DNA of 64,000 nt, taken from the NCBI RefSeq assembly GCF_008705135.1, contig NZ_CP023694.1, positions 6,305,001 through 6,369,000 on the forward strand, given 5' to 3'. Position numbers and translations under genes: made by a program. Below are positions 24,424 through 34,141 of this stretch, one piece after another (positions within the stretch are counted from its first letter, which is position 1; every line of letters starts with the position of its first letter). Under the pieces are notes generated by a model. That model made no database searches. It saw only the letters and a list, made by a program, of their open reading frames with translations, and was not told where the DNA came from. The stretch is from Streptomyces coeruleorubidus. GTDB lineage: Bacteria > Actinomycetota > Actinomycetes > Streptomycetales > Streptomycetaceae.

Positions 24424-25482
24424 ATGACCCACCAGTGGCGCGGAATCATCGAGGAGTACCGGGACCGTCTGCCGGTATCCGACACCATGCAGGTCGTGAC
24501 GCTCCGCGAGGGCGGCACGCCGCTCGTGCCCGCGCAGGTGCTCTCCGAGCGCACGGGCTGCGAGGTCCACCTCAAGGTGGAGGGCGCGAACCCGACCGGG
24601 TCCTTCAAGGACCGCGGTATGACCATGGCCATCACCCGGGCCAAGGAGGAGGGCGCGAAGGCCGTCATCTGCGCCTCCACCGGCAACACGTCGGCCTCCG
24701 CCGCCGCGTACGCCGTGCGGGCCGGGATGGTCTGTGCCGTGCTCGTGCCGCAGGGCAAGATCGCGCTCGGCAAGATGGGCCAGGCCCTCGTGCACGGCGC
24801 CAAGATCCTCCAGGTCGACGGCAACTTCGACGACTGCCTCACGCTCGCGCGCGGCCTGAGCGACAACTACCCCGTGGCGCTGGTCAATTCGGTCAATCCG
24901 GTGCGCATCGAGGGGCAGAAGACCGCCGCGTTCGAGATCGTGGACATGCTTGGCGACGCGCCCGACATCCACGTCCTGCCGGTGGGCAACGCGGGCAACA
25001 TCACGGCCTATTGGAAGGGCTACAAGGAGTACGCCGCCGACGGCGTCGCCTCCCGGGCGCCCCGGATGTGGGGTTTCCAGGCCTCGGGCAGCGCCCCGAT
25101 CGTGCGCGGCGAGATCGTCAAGGACCCGTCGACCATCGCCACCGCCATCCGCATCGGCAACCCGGCCTCGTGGCAGTACGCGCTCGCCGCGCGGGAGGAG
25201 TCGGGCGGCTTCATCGACGAGGTGACGGACCGTGAGATCCTGCGCGCCTACCGGCTGTTGGCCTCGCAGGAGGGTGTCTTCGTCGAGCCCGCGTCCGCCG
25301 CGTCCGTCGCCGGTCTGCTGAAGGCCGCCGAGCAGGGCAAGGTCGACCCGGGGCAGCGGATCGTGTGCACCGTCACGGGTAACGGGCTGAAGGACCCCGA
25401 CTGGGCCGTCGCGGGTGCCCCGCAGCCGGTCACCGTACCCGTCGACTCGGCGGCCGCCGCGGAGCGTCTCGGACTGGTCTGA
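24424..25482 (+). CDS. thrC: Threonine synthase
   Basis: 352 aa from an ATG close behind hom (GGAGAG ribosome site). It makes threonine from O-phosphohomoserine (EC 4.2.3.1). The PLP lysine is K62 in GSFKDRGMT; the phosphate-binding Gly-rich loop is [10 protein letters not shown], and [14 protein letters not shown] is the other family signature. Size fits the short bacterial class. It acts after ThrB, whose gene lies ~300 bases downstream beyond a hairpin. Confidence 0.97.
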   Translation: MTHQWRGIIEEYRDRLPVSDTMQVVTLREGGTPLVPAQVLSERTGCEVHLKVEGANPTGSFKDRGMTMAITRAKEEGAKAVICASTGNTSASAAAYAVRAGMVCAVLVPQGKIALGKMGQALVHGAKILQVDGNFDDCLTLARGLSDNYPVALVNSVNPVRIEGQKTAAFEIVDMLGDAPDIHVLPVGNAGNITAYWKGYKEYAADGVASRAPRMWGFQASGSAPIVRGEIVKDPSTIATAIRIGNPASWQYALAAREESGGFIDEVTDREILRAYRLLASQEGVFVEPASAASVAGLLKAAEQGKVDPGQRIVCTVTGNGLKDPDWAVAGAPQPVTVPVDSAAAAERLGLV

Positions 25483-25570
25483 CGTGCGCCGACGCTTCGA
25501 GCGCCGGTGTAACGCTCGACACGGTCCGGCGTAAGACGGCGCTTGACCGGGGAGGTTCCCTACGGGGGGT

Positions 25571-25610
25571 GCACAGGGGGCTTACGACACGCATCGTGCG
25601 CCTCCTGTGC
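25571..25610 (+). terminator. Hairpin between thrC and thrB
   Basis: GCACAGG (25571-25577) pairs with CCTGTGC (25604-25610), with further pairing inside. It lies in a 294-base gap and may end the hom-thrC message or attenuate thrB. Confidence 0.4.
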
Positions 25611-25776
25611 GCCCTATGTCGCCACAGAACCTTCCTTCGATAGGCTGTACTGAACCCGCCCGCCGCATATGCCGCGGAGCCGCGCCGTCTCCGCGGCCCC
25701 CAGGGTTCTCGTACACCTTCGAATGTCCGTCCCACGTCATTCGACAATCACGCAGCTCAAGGAGAGTCATCGAGCG

Positions 25777-26706
25777 ATGGCCGGTCCAGCGTTCCGCGCC
25801 GCCGCCGTCCGGGTGCGCGTCCCCGCCACCAGCGCCAACCTCGGCCCGGGCTTCGACGCCCTCGGCCTCGCGCTGGGGTTGTACGACGACGTGGTCGTCC
25901 GGGTGGCCGACTCCGGGCTGCACATCGACATCGCGGGGGAGGGCAGCGAGACGCTCCCGCGCGACGAGCGGCACCTTCTCGTACGTTCCCTGCGCACCGC
26001 CTTCGATCTGCTGGGCGGACAGCCGCGCGGCCTGGAGATCGTCTGCGCCAACCGCATTCCGCACGGCCGGGGCCTGGGCTCCTCCTCGGCCGCCATCTGC
26101 GCCGGCATCGTCGCCGCCCGGGCCGTGACCATAGGCGCCGAGGCCAAGCTCGACGACACCGCTCTGCTCGAGCTCGCCACCGAGATCGAGGGCCACCCCG
26201 ACAACGTCGCCGCGTGTCTGCTGGGCGGCTTCACGCTGTCCTGGATGGAGGGCGGCGCGGCCCGGGCGATCAGGATGGAGCCCGCCGATTCCATCGTTCC
26301 GGTGGTTTTCGTGCCCGGAAAGCCGGTACTCACCGAAACCGCGCGCGGCCTGCTCCCGCGCTCCGTGCCGCACGTCGACGCCGCCACCAACGCGGGCCGG
26401 GCCGCCCTGCTCGTCGAGGCCATGACGCGGCGCCCCGAACTGCTGCTGCCCGCCACCGAGGACCGCCTGCACCAGGAGTACCGCGCCCCGGCCATGCCCG
26501 AGAGCGCGGCGCTGGTGGAGCGGCTGCGGGGCGAGGGCGTCCCCGCGGTGATCTCCGGCGCCGGCCCGACGGTCATGGCCCTGGCCGACCCGGGCACCGC
26601 CGACAAGGTCGAGGCCCTGGCGGGCGCGGACTGGGCCGCGAACCGGCTGAGCCTCGATCCGCAGGGCGCGGTCGTGCTGCCGCTCGCGACCTCCACCGAC
26701 ATTTGA
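25777..26706 (+). CDS. thrB: Homoserine kinase
   Basis: 309 aa from the ATG at 25777, where the family N-terminus begins (AAAVRVRVPATSANLGPGFD); AAGGAG lies 12 bases ahead. It phosphorylates homoserine for ThrC (EC 2.7.1.39). It is a GHMP kinase: the ATP loop is PHGRGLGSSSAAICAG, and the C-terminal GAGPTVMAL motif is present. A 294-base gap and a hairpin separate it from thrC, so it may have its own promoter. Confidence 0.97.
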   Translation: MAGPAFRAAAVRVRVPATSANLGPGFDALGLALGLYDDVVVRVADSGLHIDIAGEGSETLPRDERHLLVRSLRTAFDLLGGQPRGLEIVCANRIPHGRGLGSSSAAICAGIVAARAVTIGAEAKLDDTALLELATEIEGHPDNVAACLLGGFTLSWMEGGAARAIRMEPADSIVPVVFVPGKPVLTETARGLLPRSVPHVDAATNAGRAALLVEAMTRRPELLLPATEDRLHQEYRAPAMPESAALVERLRGEGVPAVISGAGPTVMALADPGTADKVEALAGADWAANRLSLDPQGAVVLPLATSTDI

Positions 26707-27108
26707 AAGCGCACGGTTGCCGGATTTCGAGAGGGGGAATGTTTGTTGGATCCGGTAGTGTTAACCTCAAGTCTGCACCCGACCCCACCACGGCGAGGTG
26801 CCTCGTGTCCCCGTCCGGGACAGACATTCTTCCGGGAGCCCCCCAAGCCGCACTGTGTTCCGTACGTCGGACCGTACGCCGTACACGGACACTGAGCGGG
26901 GCGCAGGGCACGCTCCGGAACCGGTGCGACCACGCCGCGTGACACTGACACTGGGTGCCACGGCATATGGAAGCGCCATCACCAGATTCCTCCGCCGCTG
27001 AGGCGGACCACCGCCCCGGCACGGTTCACACCACACGGACCGAAGCCGGACAGCACAACCGGTCGCCGAGCCAGACAGGCCGACGTCCGCTCCAGGGAAG
27101 GACCCTTC
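26707..27108 (+). other. Long leader region of rho
   Basis: A 402-base interval without a supported gene. A promoter-like element (26735-26762) near its left end would give an RNA leader of ~340 nt before rho. Long leaders serve Rho autoregulation in other bacteria; no specific fold was worked out here. Confidence 0.4.
26735..26762 (+). promoter_or_regulatory. Possible sigma-R-type promoter for rho
   Basis: GGGAAT (26735-26740) and GTT (26760-26762) are 19 bases apart; the sigma-R consensus spacing is 18. TAGTGT (26756-26761) overlaps it as a possible housekeeping -10. Weak evidence. Confidence 0.3.
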
Positions 27109-29235
27109 GTGAGCGACACCACCGATCTGATGGGCGCACGTGTCGAGGAGACCGCTGCCGCGCCCGCCACGGACGCCTCCGCGCCTGCCACCGGTGCCGG
27201 CTCCCGGCGGCGCCGCGGTACCGGCCTCGAGGGCATGGTGCTGGCCGAGCTGCAACAGGTCGCATCCGGCCTCGGTATCAGGGGCACCGCGCGTATGCGC
27301 AAGAGCCAGTTGATCGAGGTCATCAAGGAGGCGCAGGCGTCCGGCGGCGCCGCTCCGGCCGCGAAGGCCGAGGCCCCCGCCGAGACCAAGCCGAAGCGCC
27401 GCGCCACCTCCCGGACCCGTACGGGGGACAACGCCGACAAGGCGGAGAAGAAGGCGGACGCGAAGCAGGCCTCCGAGGCCCCCGCCCAGAAGGCCGACAA
27501 GGCCGAGAAGGCCGTGGCCCAGCAGCAGATCGAGATCCCCGGCCAGCCCGCTGGGGGCCCCTCCCGCGATGGGGGCACCTCCCGCGCGAGCGCAGCCGAG
27601 CGTGGGGGAGAAGCCGAGCGTGGGGGAGACGACGCGCCCTCCGAGCGCCGCCGTCGCCGGGCCACCGCCGACGCCGGTTCGCCGGCCGCCGCCGCTCCCG
27701 AGACGGTCGCCGCCGAGGCGAAGAACGAGTCCAGGGGCGAGTCGCAGGCGCAGCAGCAGTCCCAGAACGACGCCAAGTCCGACGGGGGCGAGGGCGGCGA
27801 GGGCCGTCGTCGCGACCGCCGTGACCGCGGGCGGGACCGGGACGGCGGCCGTGACGGTGGCCGTGACCGTGACGGTGGCCGTGATCGCGACCGCCGTGGC
27901 AACAAGGGCGACGACCAGCAGGGCGGCCAGCGCGGCCAGCAGAACCAGCAGGGCGGCGGCCGTCAGGACCGTGACCGTCAGCAGGACGACGACGACTTCG
28001 AGGGCGGCCGGCGTGGCCGTCGCGGGCGCTACCGCGACCGCCGTGGCCGTCGCGGCCGCGACGAGATCGCCTCCGAGCCGCAGATCGCCGAGGACGACGT
28101 CCTGATCCCCGTCGCGGGCATCCTGGACATCCTCGACAACTACGCCTTCATCCGCACGTCCGGTTACCTGCCCGGGCCGAACGACGTGTACGTCTCCCTC
28201 GCCCAGGTCCGCAAGAACGGCCTGCGCAAGGGCGACCACATCACCGGTGCGGTCCGCCAGCCGAAGGAAGGCGAGCGCCGCGAGAAGTTCAACGCGCTGG
28301 TGCGCCTGGACTCCGTCAACGGCATGGCGCCCGAACACGGCCGCGGCCGCCCGGAGTTCAACAAGCTCACGCCGCTGTACCCGCAGGACCGGCTCCGCCT
28401 GGAGACCGACCCGGGCGTGCTGACCACCCGCATCATCGACCTCGTGTCGCCGATCGGTAAGGGCCAGCGCGGTCTGATCGTGGCCCCGCCGAAGACCGGC
28501 AAGACCATGATCATGCAGGCGATCGCCAACGCGATCACGCACAACAACCCCGAGTGCCACCTGATGGTCGTCCTGGTCGACGAGCGTCCGGAAGAGGTCA
28601 CCGACATGCAGCGGTCGGTCAAGGGCGAGGTCATCTCCTCGACCTTCGACCGCCCGGCCGAGGACCACACCACGGTCGCGGAGCTCGCCATCGAGCGTGC
28701 GAAGCGCCTGGTCGAGCTCGGTCACGACGTGGTCGTCCTGCTGGACTCCATCACGCGTCTGGGCCGTGCGTACAACCTCGCCGCCCCGGCCTCCGGCCGC
28801 ATCCTGTCCGGTGGTGTCGACTCGACGGCGCTGTACCCGCCGAAGCGCTTCTTCGGTGCCGCGCGGAACATCGAGGACGGCGGTTCGCTGACCATCCTCG
28901 CCACCGCGCTGGTGGACACCGGGTCCCGCATGGACGAGGTGATCTTCGAGGAGTTCAAGGGCACGGGCAACGCCGAGCTCAAGCTCGACCGGAAGCTCGC
29001 CGACAAGCGCATCTTCCCGGCGGTGGACGTGGACGCGTCCGGCACCCGTAAGGAAGAGATCCTGCTCGCCAACGACGAACTCGCCATCGTCTGGAAGCTG
29101 CGCCGGGTGCTGCACGCCCTCGACCAGCAGCAGGCGGTCGAACTGCTCCTCGACAAGATGAAGCAGACGAAGTCGAACGCCGAGTTCCTCATGCAGATCC
29201 AGAAGACCACTCCGACGCCGGGCAACGGCGACTGA
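27109..29235 (+). CDS. rho: Transcription termination factor Rho
   Basis: 708 aa from a GTG after GGAAGGA. It is a hexameric RNA helicase that ends transcription. Rho_N lies at ~38-75 ([18 protein letters not shown]). A ~250-residue insert rich in Arg, Gly, Asp and Gln follows, typical of actinobacterial Rho but long. The RNA-binding cold-shock-like domain starts at [20 protein letters not shown], and the ATPase has Walker [10 protein letters not shown] and Walker [14 protein letters not shown]. The insert contains a common Streptomyces DNA repeat in frame (27551-27628). Confidence 0.97.
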   Translation: MSDTTDLMGARVEETAAAPATDASAPATGAGSRRRRGTGLEGMVLAELQQVASGLGIRGTARMRKSQLIEVIKEAQASGGAAPAAKAEAPAETKPKRRATSRTRTGDNADKAEKKADAKQASEAPAQKADKAEKAVAQQQIEIPGQPAGGPSRDGGTSRASAAERGGEAERGGDDAPSERRRRRATADAGSPAAAAPETVAAEAKNESRGESQAQQQSQNDAKSDGGEGGEGRRRDRRDRGRDRDGGRDGGRDRDGGRDRDRRGNKGDDQQGGQRGQQNQQGGGRQDRDRQQDDDDFEGGRRGRRGRYRDRRGRRGRDEIASEPQIAEDDVLIPVAGILDILDNYAFIRTSGYLPGPNDVYVSLAQVRKNGLRKGDHITGAVRQPKEGERREKFNALVRLDSVNGMAPEHGRGRPEFNKLTPLYPQDRLRLETDPGVLTTRIIDLVSPIGKGQRGLIVAPPKTGKTMIMQAIANAITHNNPECHLMVVLVDERPEEVTDMQRSVKGEVISSTFDRPAEDHTTVAELAIERAKRLVELGHDVVVLLDSITRLGRAYNLAAPASGRILSGGVDSTALYPPKRFFGAARNIEDGGSLTILATALVDTGSRMDEVIFEEFKGTGNAELKLDRKLADKRIFPAVDVDASGTRKEEILLANDELAIVWKLRRVLHALDQQQAVELLLDKMKQTKSNAEFLMQIQKTTPTPGNGD
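27551..27628 (+). repeat. Streptomyces dispersed palindromic repeat inside rho
   Basis: The unit alternates GGGGGCCCCTCCCGCGATGG and CGCGCGAGCGCAGCCGAGCG, ending GTGGGGGAG twice. I recognise this as a dispersed repeat of Streptomyces genomes. It is a multiple of three in effect and encodes [19 protein letters not shown]-like sequence. Confidence 0.75.
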
Positions 29236-29249
29236 GGTAAGCACTGCGC

Positions 29250-29283
29250 AAAGGGCCGCTCCCGTGACCGGGGGCGGCCCTTT
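29250..29283 (+). terminator. Rho gene terminator hairpin
   Basis: AAAGGGCCGC (29250-29259) pairs with GCGGCCCTTT (29274-29283), a 10-bp stem ending in T residues. Confidence 0.85.
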
Positions 29284-29347
29284 GTGGTGCTCGTATGCAG
29301 GTAGGATCACGCTCTCTTCGAACTTGTGATCCCAAGGGGGGACATAC

Positions 29348-31159
29348 GTGGGTACATCCATGCCTGGGGGCGGTCGGCACAGACGCCGGATACGGATCGC
29401 CCTTCCCGTCGCCGCGGCAGGCGTCGCCGCCGCCGTGGCCGCCGCGCTGCTGACGACGTCCGCCGGCGCGGCCACCGCACTGCCGCAGCCGACGATCGAG
29501 CCCGCCATCAGCTCACCGTCGCTCGCCGAGCTGGAGAAGCGCGTCGCGGGCGCCATGGCCGGTGACGACACGGCGGGCAGGACGAGCAAGGCGTCGCTGA
29601 GCGCGAGCACGAACACCAGCCCGTCCACCGTCGACCCGAAGGTCATCGGCGGCAACGAGACCACCATCACCTCGGCCCCGTGGATGACGCAGCTCCACTA
29701 CTACGACGACCGGGGCACCTCCAGCACCGGCGACGACATCGGCTTCTTCTGCGGCGGCGCCGTGGTCGCGCCGACGAAGATCCTCACCGCCGCGCACTGC
29801 GTCAAGGGCTACGACTGGCACGCCAACGGCGCCGTCGTCACCGGCACCTCCCAGCTGCCCTCGGCCGACGGCACCGACCTGCACGGCGGCACCGTCACCG
29901 GCGTCTGGCGGCAGTGGAACCACCCGTCGTACAACGCGACGACGATCGACAACGACATCGCGGTGCTCACCCTGCCCGTCCCGGTCAAGGCCACGCCGAT
30001 CCGCATGACGACGTCCGGCGACACCACGTCGTACAAGGCCGGCACCAGCGCCAAGGTCTACGGCTGGGGCCGCACCAGCTCCACCAGCGACGCCATCTCC
30101 GAGACGCTGAAGACGGCCACGCTGCCCGTCCAGTCCGACACCACCTGCGCCGGGGCGTACGGCAGCGACTTCGTCAAGGGCCACATGGTCTGCGCGGGCA
30201 ATCCGGCCACCGGAAGCGACGCCGGCACCACCAGCGCCTGCAACGGCGACTCCGGCGGCCCCCTGGTCGTGAACAACCGGATCGTCGGTGTCGTGTCCTG
30301 GGGCGTGACGGACTGCGTCGCGAAGGGCGCCTACAGCGTCTTCAGCAAGGTCAGCTCCTACGTCGGCGCGACCTACCCGCGCGTCGACGACACCAACGTC
30401 AGCGGCGACCACAAGGCCGACCTGTGGGTGCGCAACGCCTCCACCAAGACCGGCTACTCCAAGGACTCCAAGGGCACGTCGTTCGCCGCCCGCGAGTCCT
30501 GGGGCAACTGGAACGGCGTCAACGTCGTCCTGCAGACCGACTTCGACCGGGACGGCTACCAGGACCTGGTCTACCGGCGCAGCAGCGACGGCGACCTCTT
30601 CTGGACCCACTACGTGATCTCCAGCGGCACCTGGTCCACCAAGCAGATCGCCGACAACTGGAGCACCCGGACCCGCATCATCACCCCCGGTGACGTCACC
30701 GGCGACTACCTGCCCGACCTGCTCTCGGTCGACTCCGCGGGCGTGATGTGGATCTACCCCGGCAAGGGCAACGGCACTTTCGCGCCCCGCGTGAAGGTCG
30801 GCTCCGGCTGGAACCAGTACAACTCCGTGCGCGGCAAGGGTGACTTCACCGGCGACGGCAAGACCGACCTGATCGCCCGCAGCAAGACGGGCGGCACGAT
30901 CTACCTGTACAAGGGCACCGGCAAGGCCGGCTCCGGCGCGTTCTCCAGCCGCGTCAAGGTGCGCACCTGGAGCAGCACGACGTACAACGCCTTCGACGCG
31001 ACCGGCGACATCACCGGCGACGGCAAGGCCGACTTCCTGGCCCGTACGCCCGGCGGCACGCTCTACCTCTACAAGGGCACCGGCAAGGCCACCAGCGAGA
31101 TCTTCGCCACAAGGATCTCCGTCGGTACCGATTTCAAGCAGTACGACATCTTCGGCTGA
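29348..31159 (+). CDS. Secreted trypsin-like serine protease with FG-GAP repeats
   Basis: 603 aa from the GTG at 29348, after AAGGGGGG. A Sec signal peptide (RRRIRIALPVAAAGVAAAVA) ends at about Ala42. A propeptide follows, then mature VIGGNE at 99-104. The triad is His150 (TAAHC), Asp203 (DNDIAVL) and Ser302 (GDSGGP). The C-terminal ~220 residues carry four FG-GAP/VCBS calcium-binding repeats (DFDRDGYQDLVYR, DVTGDYLPDLLSV, DFTGDGKTDLIAR, DITGDGKADFLAR), probably a beta-propeller for adhesion or substrate binding. Flanked by strong terminators, so transcribed alone. Confidence 0.93.
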   Translation: MGTSMPGGGRHRRRIRIALPVAAAGVAAAVAAALLTTSAGAATALPQPTIEPAISSPSLAELEKRVAGAMAGDDTAGRTSKASLSASTNTSPSTVDPKVIGGNETTITSAPWMTQLHYYDDRGTSSTGDDIGFFCGGAVVAPTKILTAAHCVKGYDWHANGAVVTGTSQLPSADGTDLHGGTVTGVWRQWNHPSYNATTIDNDIAVLTLPVPVKATPIRMTTSGDTTSYKAGTSAKVYGWGRTSSTSDAISETLKTATLPVQSDTTCAGAYGSDFVKGHMVCAGNPATGSDAGTTSACNGDSGGPLVVNNRIVGVVSWGVTDCVAKGAYSVFSKVSSYVGATYPRVDDTNVSGDHKADLWVRNASTKTGYSKDSKGTSFAARESWGNWNGVNVVLQTDFDRDGYQDLVYRRSSDGDLFWTHYVISSGTWSTKQIADNWSTRTRIITPGDVTGDYLPDLLSVDSAGVMWIYPGKGNGTFAPRVKVGSGWNQYNSVRGKGDFTGDGKTDLIARSKTGGTIYLYKGTGKAGSGAFSSRVKVRTWSSTTYNAFDATGDITGDGKADFLARTPGGTLYLYKGTGKATSEIFATRISVGTDFKQYDIFG

Positions 31160-31202
31160 ACCCGCAGGTGAGCGAGGTACCCCCTCGCCGCACCGAACAC
31201 AC

Positions 31203-31235
31203 ACTGTGCCCACCGCCCCACGCGGTGGGCACAGT
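31203..31235. terminator. Strong 14-bp terminator after the protease gene
   Basis: ACTGTGCCCACCGC (31203-31216) pairs with GCGGTGGGCACAGT (31222-31235) around a 5-nt loop. Confidence 0.85.
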
Positions 31236-31368
31236 CCGTTGTGCAACCCTTTCCCGAGTTTCTCCGTCTGACCAGGCGGAGCGACGATGGTGCCGGGAGG
31301 ACTCCCCGACCGAACACGCCTGGCACTGACCGCAGGGGGTAACCGACCGTAGACGAGCTGAGGAGCAC

Positions 31369-32505
31369 ATGTCTGCCGAGAGCACGCCGGGTCCGGGCAT
31401 ACCGGGCGATACCGGCACCACCGGGCCGCGCCACCGCACCAAGGGCCGACGCCGCAAGCCCCGTAAGCGTCACACGGGCCTGATGGTGACGGCCTGGACC
31501 GCCGCGGGCATCGTCGTCCTGGGCGGCGCCGGGGCGGGGTACATGTACTTCAAGCTCAACGGCAACCTGAAGAGCGTCGACATCGACCAGGCCCTCGGCA
31601 CCGACCGGCCCAAGAAGGCCGACAACGGCTCGGAGAACATCCTCGTCCTCGGCTCCGACACCCGCGCCGGCGGCAACAAGAAGCTCGGCGGCGGAACCGA
31701 CGACGGCAGCGCCCGCTCCGACACGGCGATGATCGTGCACGTCTACAAGGGCCACAAGAAGGCCAGCGTGGTCTCCATCCCGCGCGACACCCTCATCGAC
31801 CGGCCCGAGTGCACGGACACCAAGGGCGACGAGCACCCCGCCGCGAACGGCGTGATGTTCAATTCGGCGTACTCCACCGGTGGGGCCGCCTGCGCCGTGA
31901 AGACCGTCGAGTCGATCACCGACCTGCGCATGGACCACTACCTGGAGGTCGACTTCGCCGGCTTCCAGAAGCTCATCGACGACCTCGGCGGTGTCGAGGT
32001 CACCACGACCAAGCGCATCGACGACCCCGACAGCCACCTGAAGCTGAAGGCCGGCACCCACAGACTCGACGGCGAGCAGGCCCTCGGCCTGGTCCGCACC
32101 CGCCACGGCGTCGGCGACGGCTCCGACCTGGGCCGCATCCAGCTCCAGCAGGCCTTCATCAAGGCCCTGCTCAACCAGGTCAAGGAGGTCGGCGTCTTCA
32201 GCAACCCGAAGAAGCTGTACGACCTCGCCGAGACCGCGACCAAGACGGTGACGGCCGACTCCGACCTCGGCTCGGTCAACAAGCTCGCGTCGTTCGCCGG
32301 GGGCCTCCAGGGCATCACCCCGTCGAACATGCACATGGTCACGATGCCCGTCGCCTACGACCCGGCCGACCCGAACCGCGTCCTCCTCCAGAAGAAGAAG
32401 GCCGACCAGATCTGGCAGGCCCTGGAGCACGACAAGCCGATCCCGAAGAGCGCGACCGAGGGCACGGCGACCGGCGAAGCCAAGGGTGTCGTGAGCGGCT
32501 CCTGA
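31369..32505 (+). CDS. LytR-CpsA-Psr (LCP) family cell-wall ligase
   Basis: 378 aa from an ATG after GAGGAG. A basic cytoplasmic N-terminus ([13 protein letters not shown]) precedes one membrane helix (~37-60). The external LCP domain follows, with family residues in [50 protein letters not shown] and [19 protein letters not shown] enzymes attach teichoic acids or other glycopolymers from lipid carriers to peptidoglycan. It is transcribed alone; a common Streptomyces repeat follows it. Confidence 0.92.
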   Translation: MSAESTPGPGIPGDTGTTGPRHRTKGRRRKPRKRHTGLMVTAWTAAGIVVLGGAGAGYMYFKLNGNLKSVDIDQALGTDRPKKADNGSENILVLGSDTRAGGNKKLGGGTDDGSARSDTAMIVHVYKGHKKASVVSIPRDTLIDRPECTDTKGDEHPAANGVMFNSAYSTGGAACAVKTVESITDLRMDHYLEVDFAGFQKLIDDLGGVEVTTTKRIDDPDSHLKLKAGTHRLDGEQALGLVRTRHGVGDGSDLGRIQLQQAFIKALLNQVKEVGVFSNPKKLYDLAETATKTVTADSDLGSVNKLASFAGGLQGITPSNMHMVTMPVAYDPADPNRVLLQKKKADQIWQALEHDKPIPKSATEGTATGEAKGVVSGS

Positions 32506-32510
32506 GAGCG

Positions 32511-32560
32511 GCGCCCAAGGGGCGCGGGGAACTGCGCGAACGGCCCCCACCGACCCGCAG
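32511..32560. repeat. Common Streptomyces intergenic repeat
   Basis: The unit GGGGCGCGGGGAACTGCGCG followed by a run of C and CACCGACCCGCAG is one I recognise from many Streptomyces intergenic regions. It starts 6 bases after the LCP stop and ends at the rpmE promoter. Confidence 0.75.
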
Positions 32561-32586
32561 GGAACAAATATCGGCAACCCCCGGTT
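32560..32586 (+). promoter_or_regulatory. Sigma-R-type promoter of rpmE
   Basis: GGGAAC (32560-32565), exactly 18 bases, then GTT (32584-32586). This matches the disulfide-stress sigma-R consensus GGGAA(T/C)-N18-GTT. rpmE is, as I recall, a known sigma-R target in S. coelicolor. Confidence 0.7.
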
Positions 32587-32690
32587 TTGGGGGATGGCAC
32601 CAGTCCTGGCAGACTGGTACGTCGGCTCCGGTTCACGCTCCCGCATCCCGCGGCAGCGACCCGGCGCCCTCCCGAAACCTAGGAGACACC

Positions 32691-32912
32691 TTGAAGCGCG
32701 ACATCCACCCCGCGTACGTCGAGACGCAGGTCAGCTGCACCTGCGGCGCGTCGTTCACCACCCGCAGCACCATCGAGTCCGGCGCGATCCGTGCCGATGT
32801 GTGCTCCGAGTGCCACCCGTTCTACACGGGCAAGCAGAAGATCCTCGACACCGGTGGCCGCGTGGCCCGCTTCGAGGCCCGCTTCGGCAAGGCCGCCGGC
32901 TCCAAGAAGTAG
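32691..32912 (+). CDS. rpmE: Ribosomal protein L31 (zinc form)
   Basis: 73 aa from a TTG after AGGAG. The zinc-binding cysteines are present (SCTCGASF and [11 protein letters not shown]), so this is the C+ type of L31, a large-subunit protein of the intersubunit bridge. Because its zinc site is thiol-based and a sigma-R-type promoter lies 105 bases ahead, its expression likely responds to disulfide stress. A clear terminator separates it from prfA. Confidence 0.96.
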   Translation: MKRDIHPAYVETQVSCTCGASFTTRSTIESGAIRADVCSECHPFYTGKQKILDTGGRVARFEARFGKAAGSKK

Positions 32913-32924
32913 CGAGCCCCATTT

Positions 32925-32976
32925 CGCCGGTCCGCGGACGCGCCCCCTCACCGGGCGCTCCGGGACCGGCGTTTTT
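32925..32976 (+). terminator. rpmE terminator
   Basis: CGCCGGTCC (32925-32933) pairs with GGACCGGCG (32963-32971), followed by TTTTT. Confidence 0.75.
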
Positions 32977-33018
32977 GGTCGCCCGCCCTTCACCCCCGCC
33001 AGTACACAGGAGCCCAAG

Positions 33019-34095
33019 ATGTTCGAGGCCGTCGAGGATCTCGTCGCCGAGCACGCCGACCTGGAGAAGAAGCTCGCCGACCCGTCGGTCCACAACGACC
33101 AGGCCAACGCGCGCAAGCTGAACAAGCGTTACGCCGAGCTCACCCCGATCGTCGCCACGTACCGCTCCTGGACGCAGACGGGCGACGACATCGAGACCGC
33201 GCGCGAGTTCGCCGCCGACGACCCCGACTTCGTGGCCGAGGTCAAGGAGCTGGAACAGCGCCGCGAGGAGCTGACGGAGAAGCTGCGCCTTCTCCTCGTC
33301 CCGCGCGATCCCAGCGACGACAAGGACGTCATCCTCGAGATCAAGGCGGGCGCGGGCGGCGACGAGTCGGCCCTGTTCGCCGGCGACCTGCTGCGCATGT
33401 ACCTGCGGTACGCCGAGCGGGTCGGCTGGAAGACCGAGATCATCGACGCCACCGAGTCCGAGCTGGGCGGCTACAAGGACGTCCAGGTGGCCGTGAAGAC
33501 CAAGGGCGGCCAGGGTGCGACGGAGCCCGGACAGGGCGTGTGGGCCCGCCTGAAGTACGAGGGCGGCGTGCACCGCGTGCAGCGCGTCCCCGCCACCGAG
33601 TCCCAGGGCCGTATCCACACCTCCGCCGCCGGTGTCCTCGTCACCCCCGAGGCCGAGGAGGTCGACGTCGAGATCAACCCGAACGACCTCCGCATCGACG
33701 TCTACCGCTCCTCCGGGCCGGGCGGACAGTCCGTCAACACCACCGACTCCGCCGTGCGCATCACGCACGTCCCGACCGGAGTCGTCGCCTCCTGCCAGAA
33801 CGAGAAGAGCCAGTTGCAGAACAAGGAGCAGGCACTGCGTATCCTGCGCTCCAGGCTGCTCGCCATCGCGCAGGAGGAAGCGGAGAGGAACGCCGCGGAC
33901 GCCCGCCGCAGCCAGGTCCGCACCGTCGACCGCTCCGAGAAGATCCGCACGTACAACTACCCGGAGAACCGCATCTCGGACCACCGCGTCGGCTACAAGG
34001 CGTACAACCTGGACCAGGTCCTGGACGGCGACCTCGACGCGGTGATCCAGGCCTGCGTCGACGCGGACTCGGCGGCGAAGCTCGCGGCCGCGTAG
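33019..34095 (+). CDS. prfA: Peptide chain release factor 1
   Basis: 358 aa from the ATG at 33019, after AGGAG. It reads UAA and UAG and releases the nascent peptide. The GGQ motif is at 235-237 ([19 protein letters not shown]), and the stop-codon recognition domain precedes it. Length is normal. prmC, which methylates the Gln of GGQ, starts 46 bases downstream, the usual pairing. Confidence 0.98.
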   Translation: MFEAVEDLVAEHADLEKKLADPSVHNDQANARKLNKRYAELTPIVATYRSWTQTGDDIETAREFAADDPDFVAEVKELEQRREELTEKLRLLLVPRDPSDDKDVILEIKAGAGGDESALFAGDLLRMYLRYAERVGWKTEIIDATESELGGYKDVQVAVKTKGGQGATEPGQGVWARLKYEGGVHRVQRVPATESQGRIHTSAAGVLVTPEAEEVDVEINPNDLRIDVYRSSGPGGQSVNTTDSAVRITHVPTGVVASCQNEKSQLQNKEQALRILRSRLLAIAQEEAERNAADARRSQVRTVDRSEKIRTYNYPENRISDHRVGYKAYNLDQVLDGDLDAVIQACVDADSAAKLAAA

Positions 34096-34141
34096 GACCC
34101 ACAGGAGTAACCACAGGAGTACCGAGCACCGGAGGACTTGC

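Noticed and set aside
23179-24972. Long minus-strand open frame opposite hom and thrC
   Set aside because: It is a composition artefact; hom and thrC on the plus strand have full family signatures.
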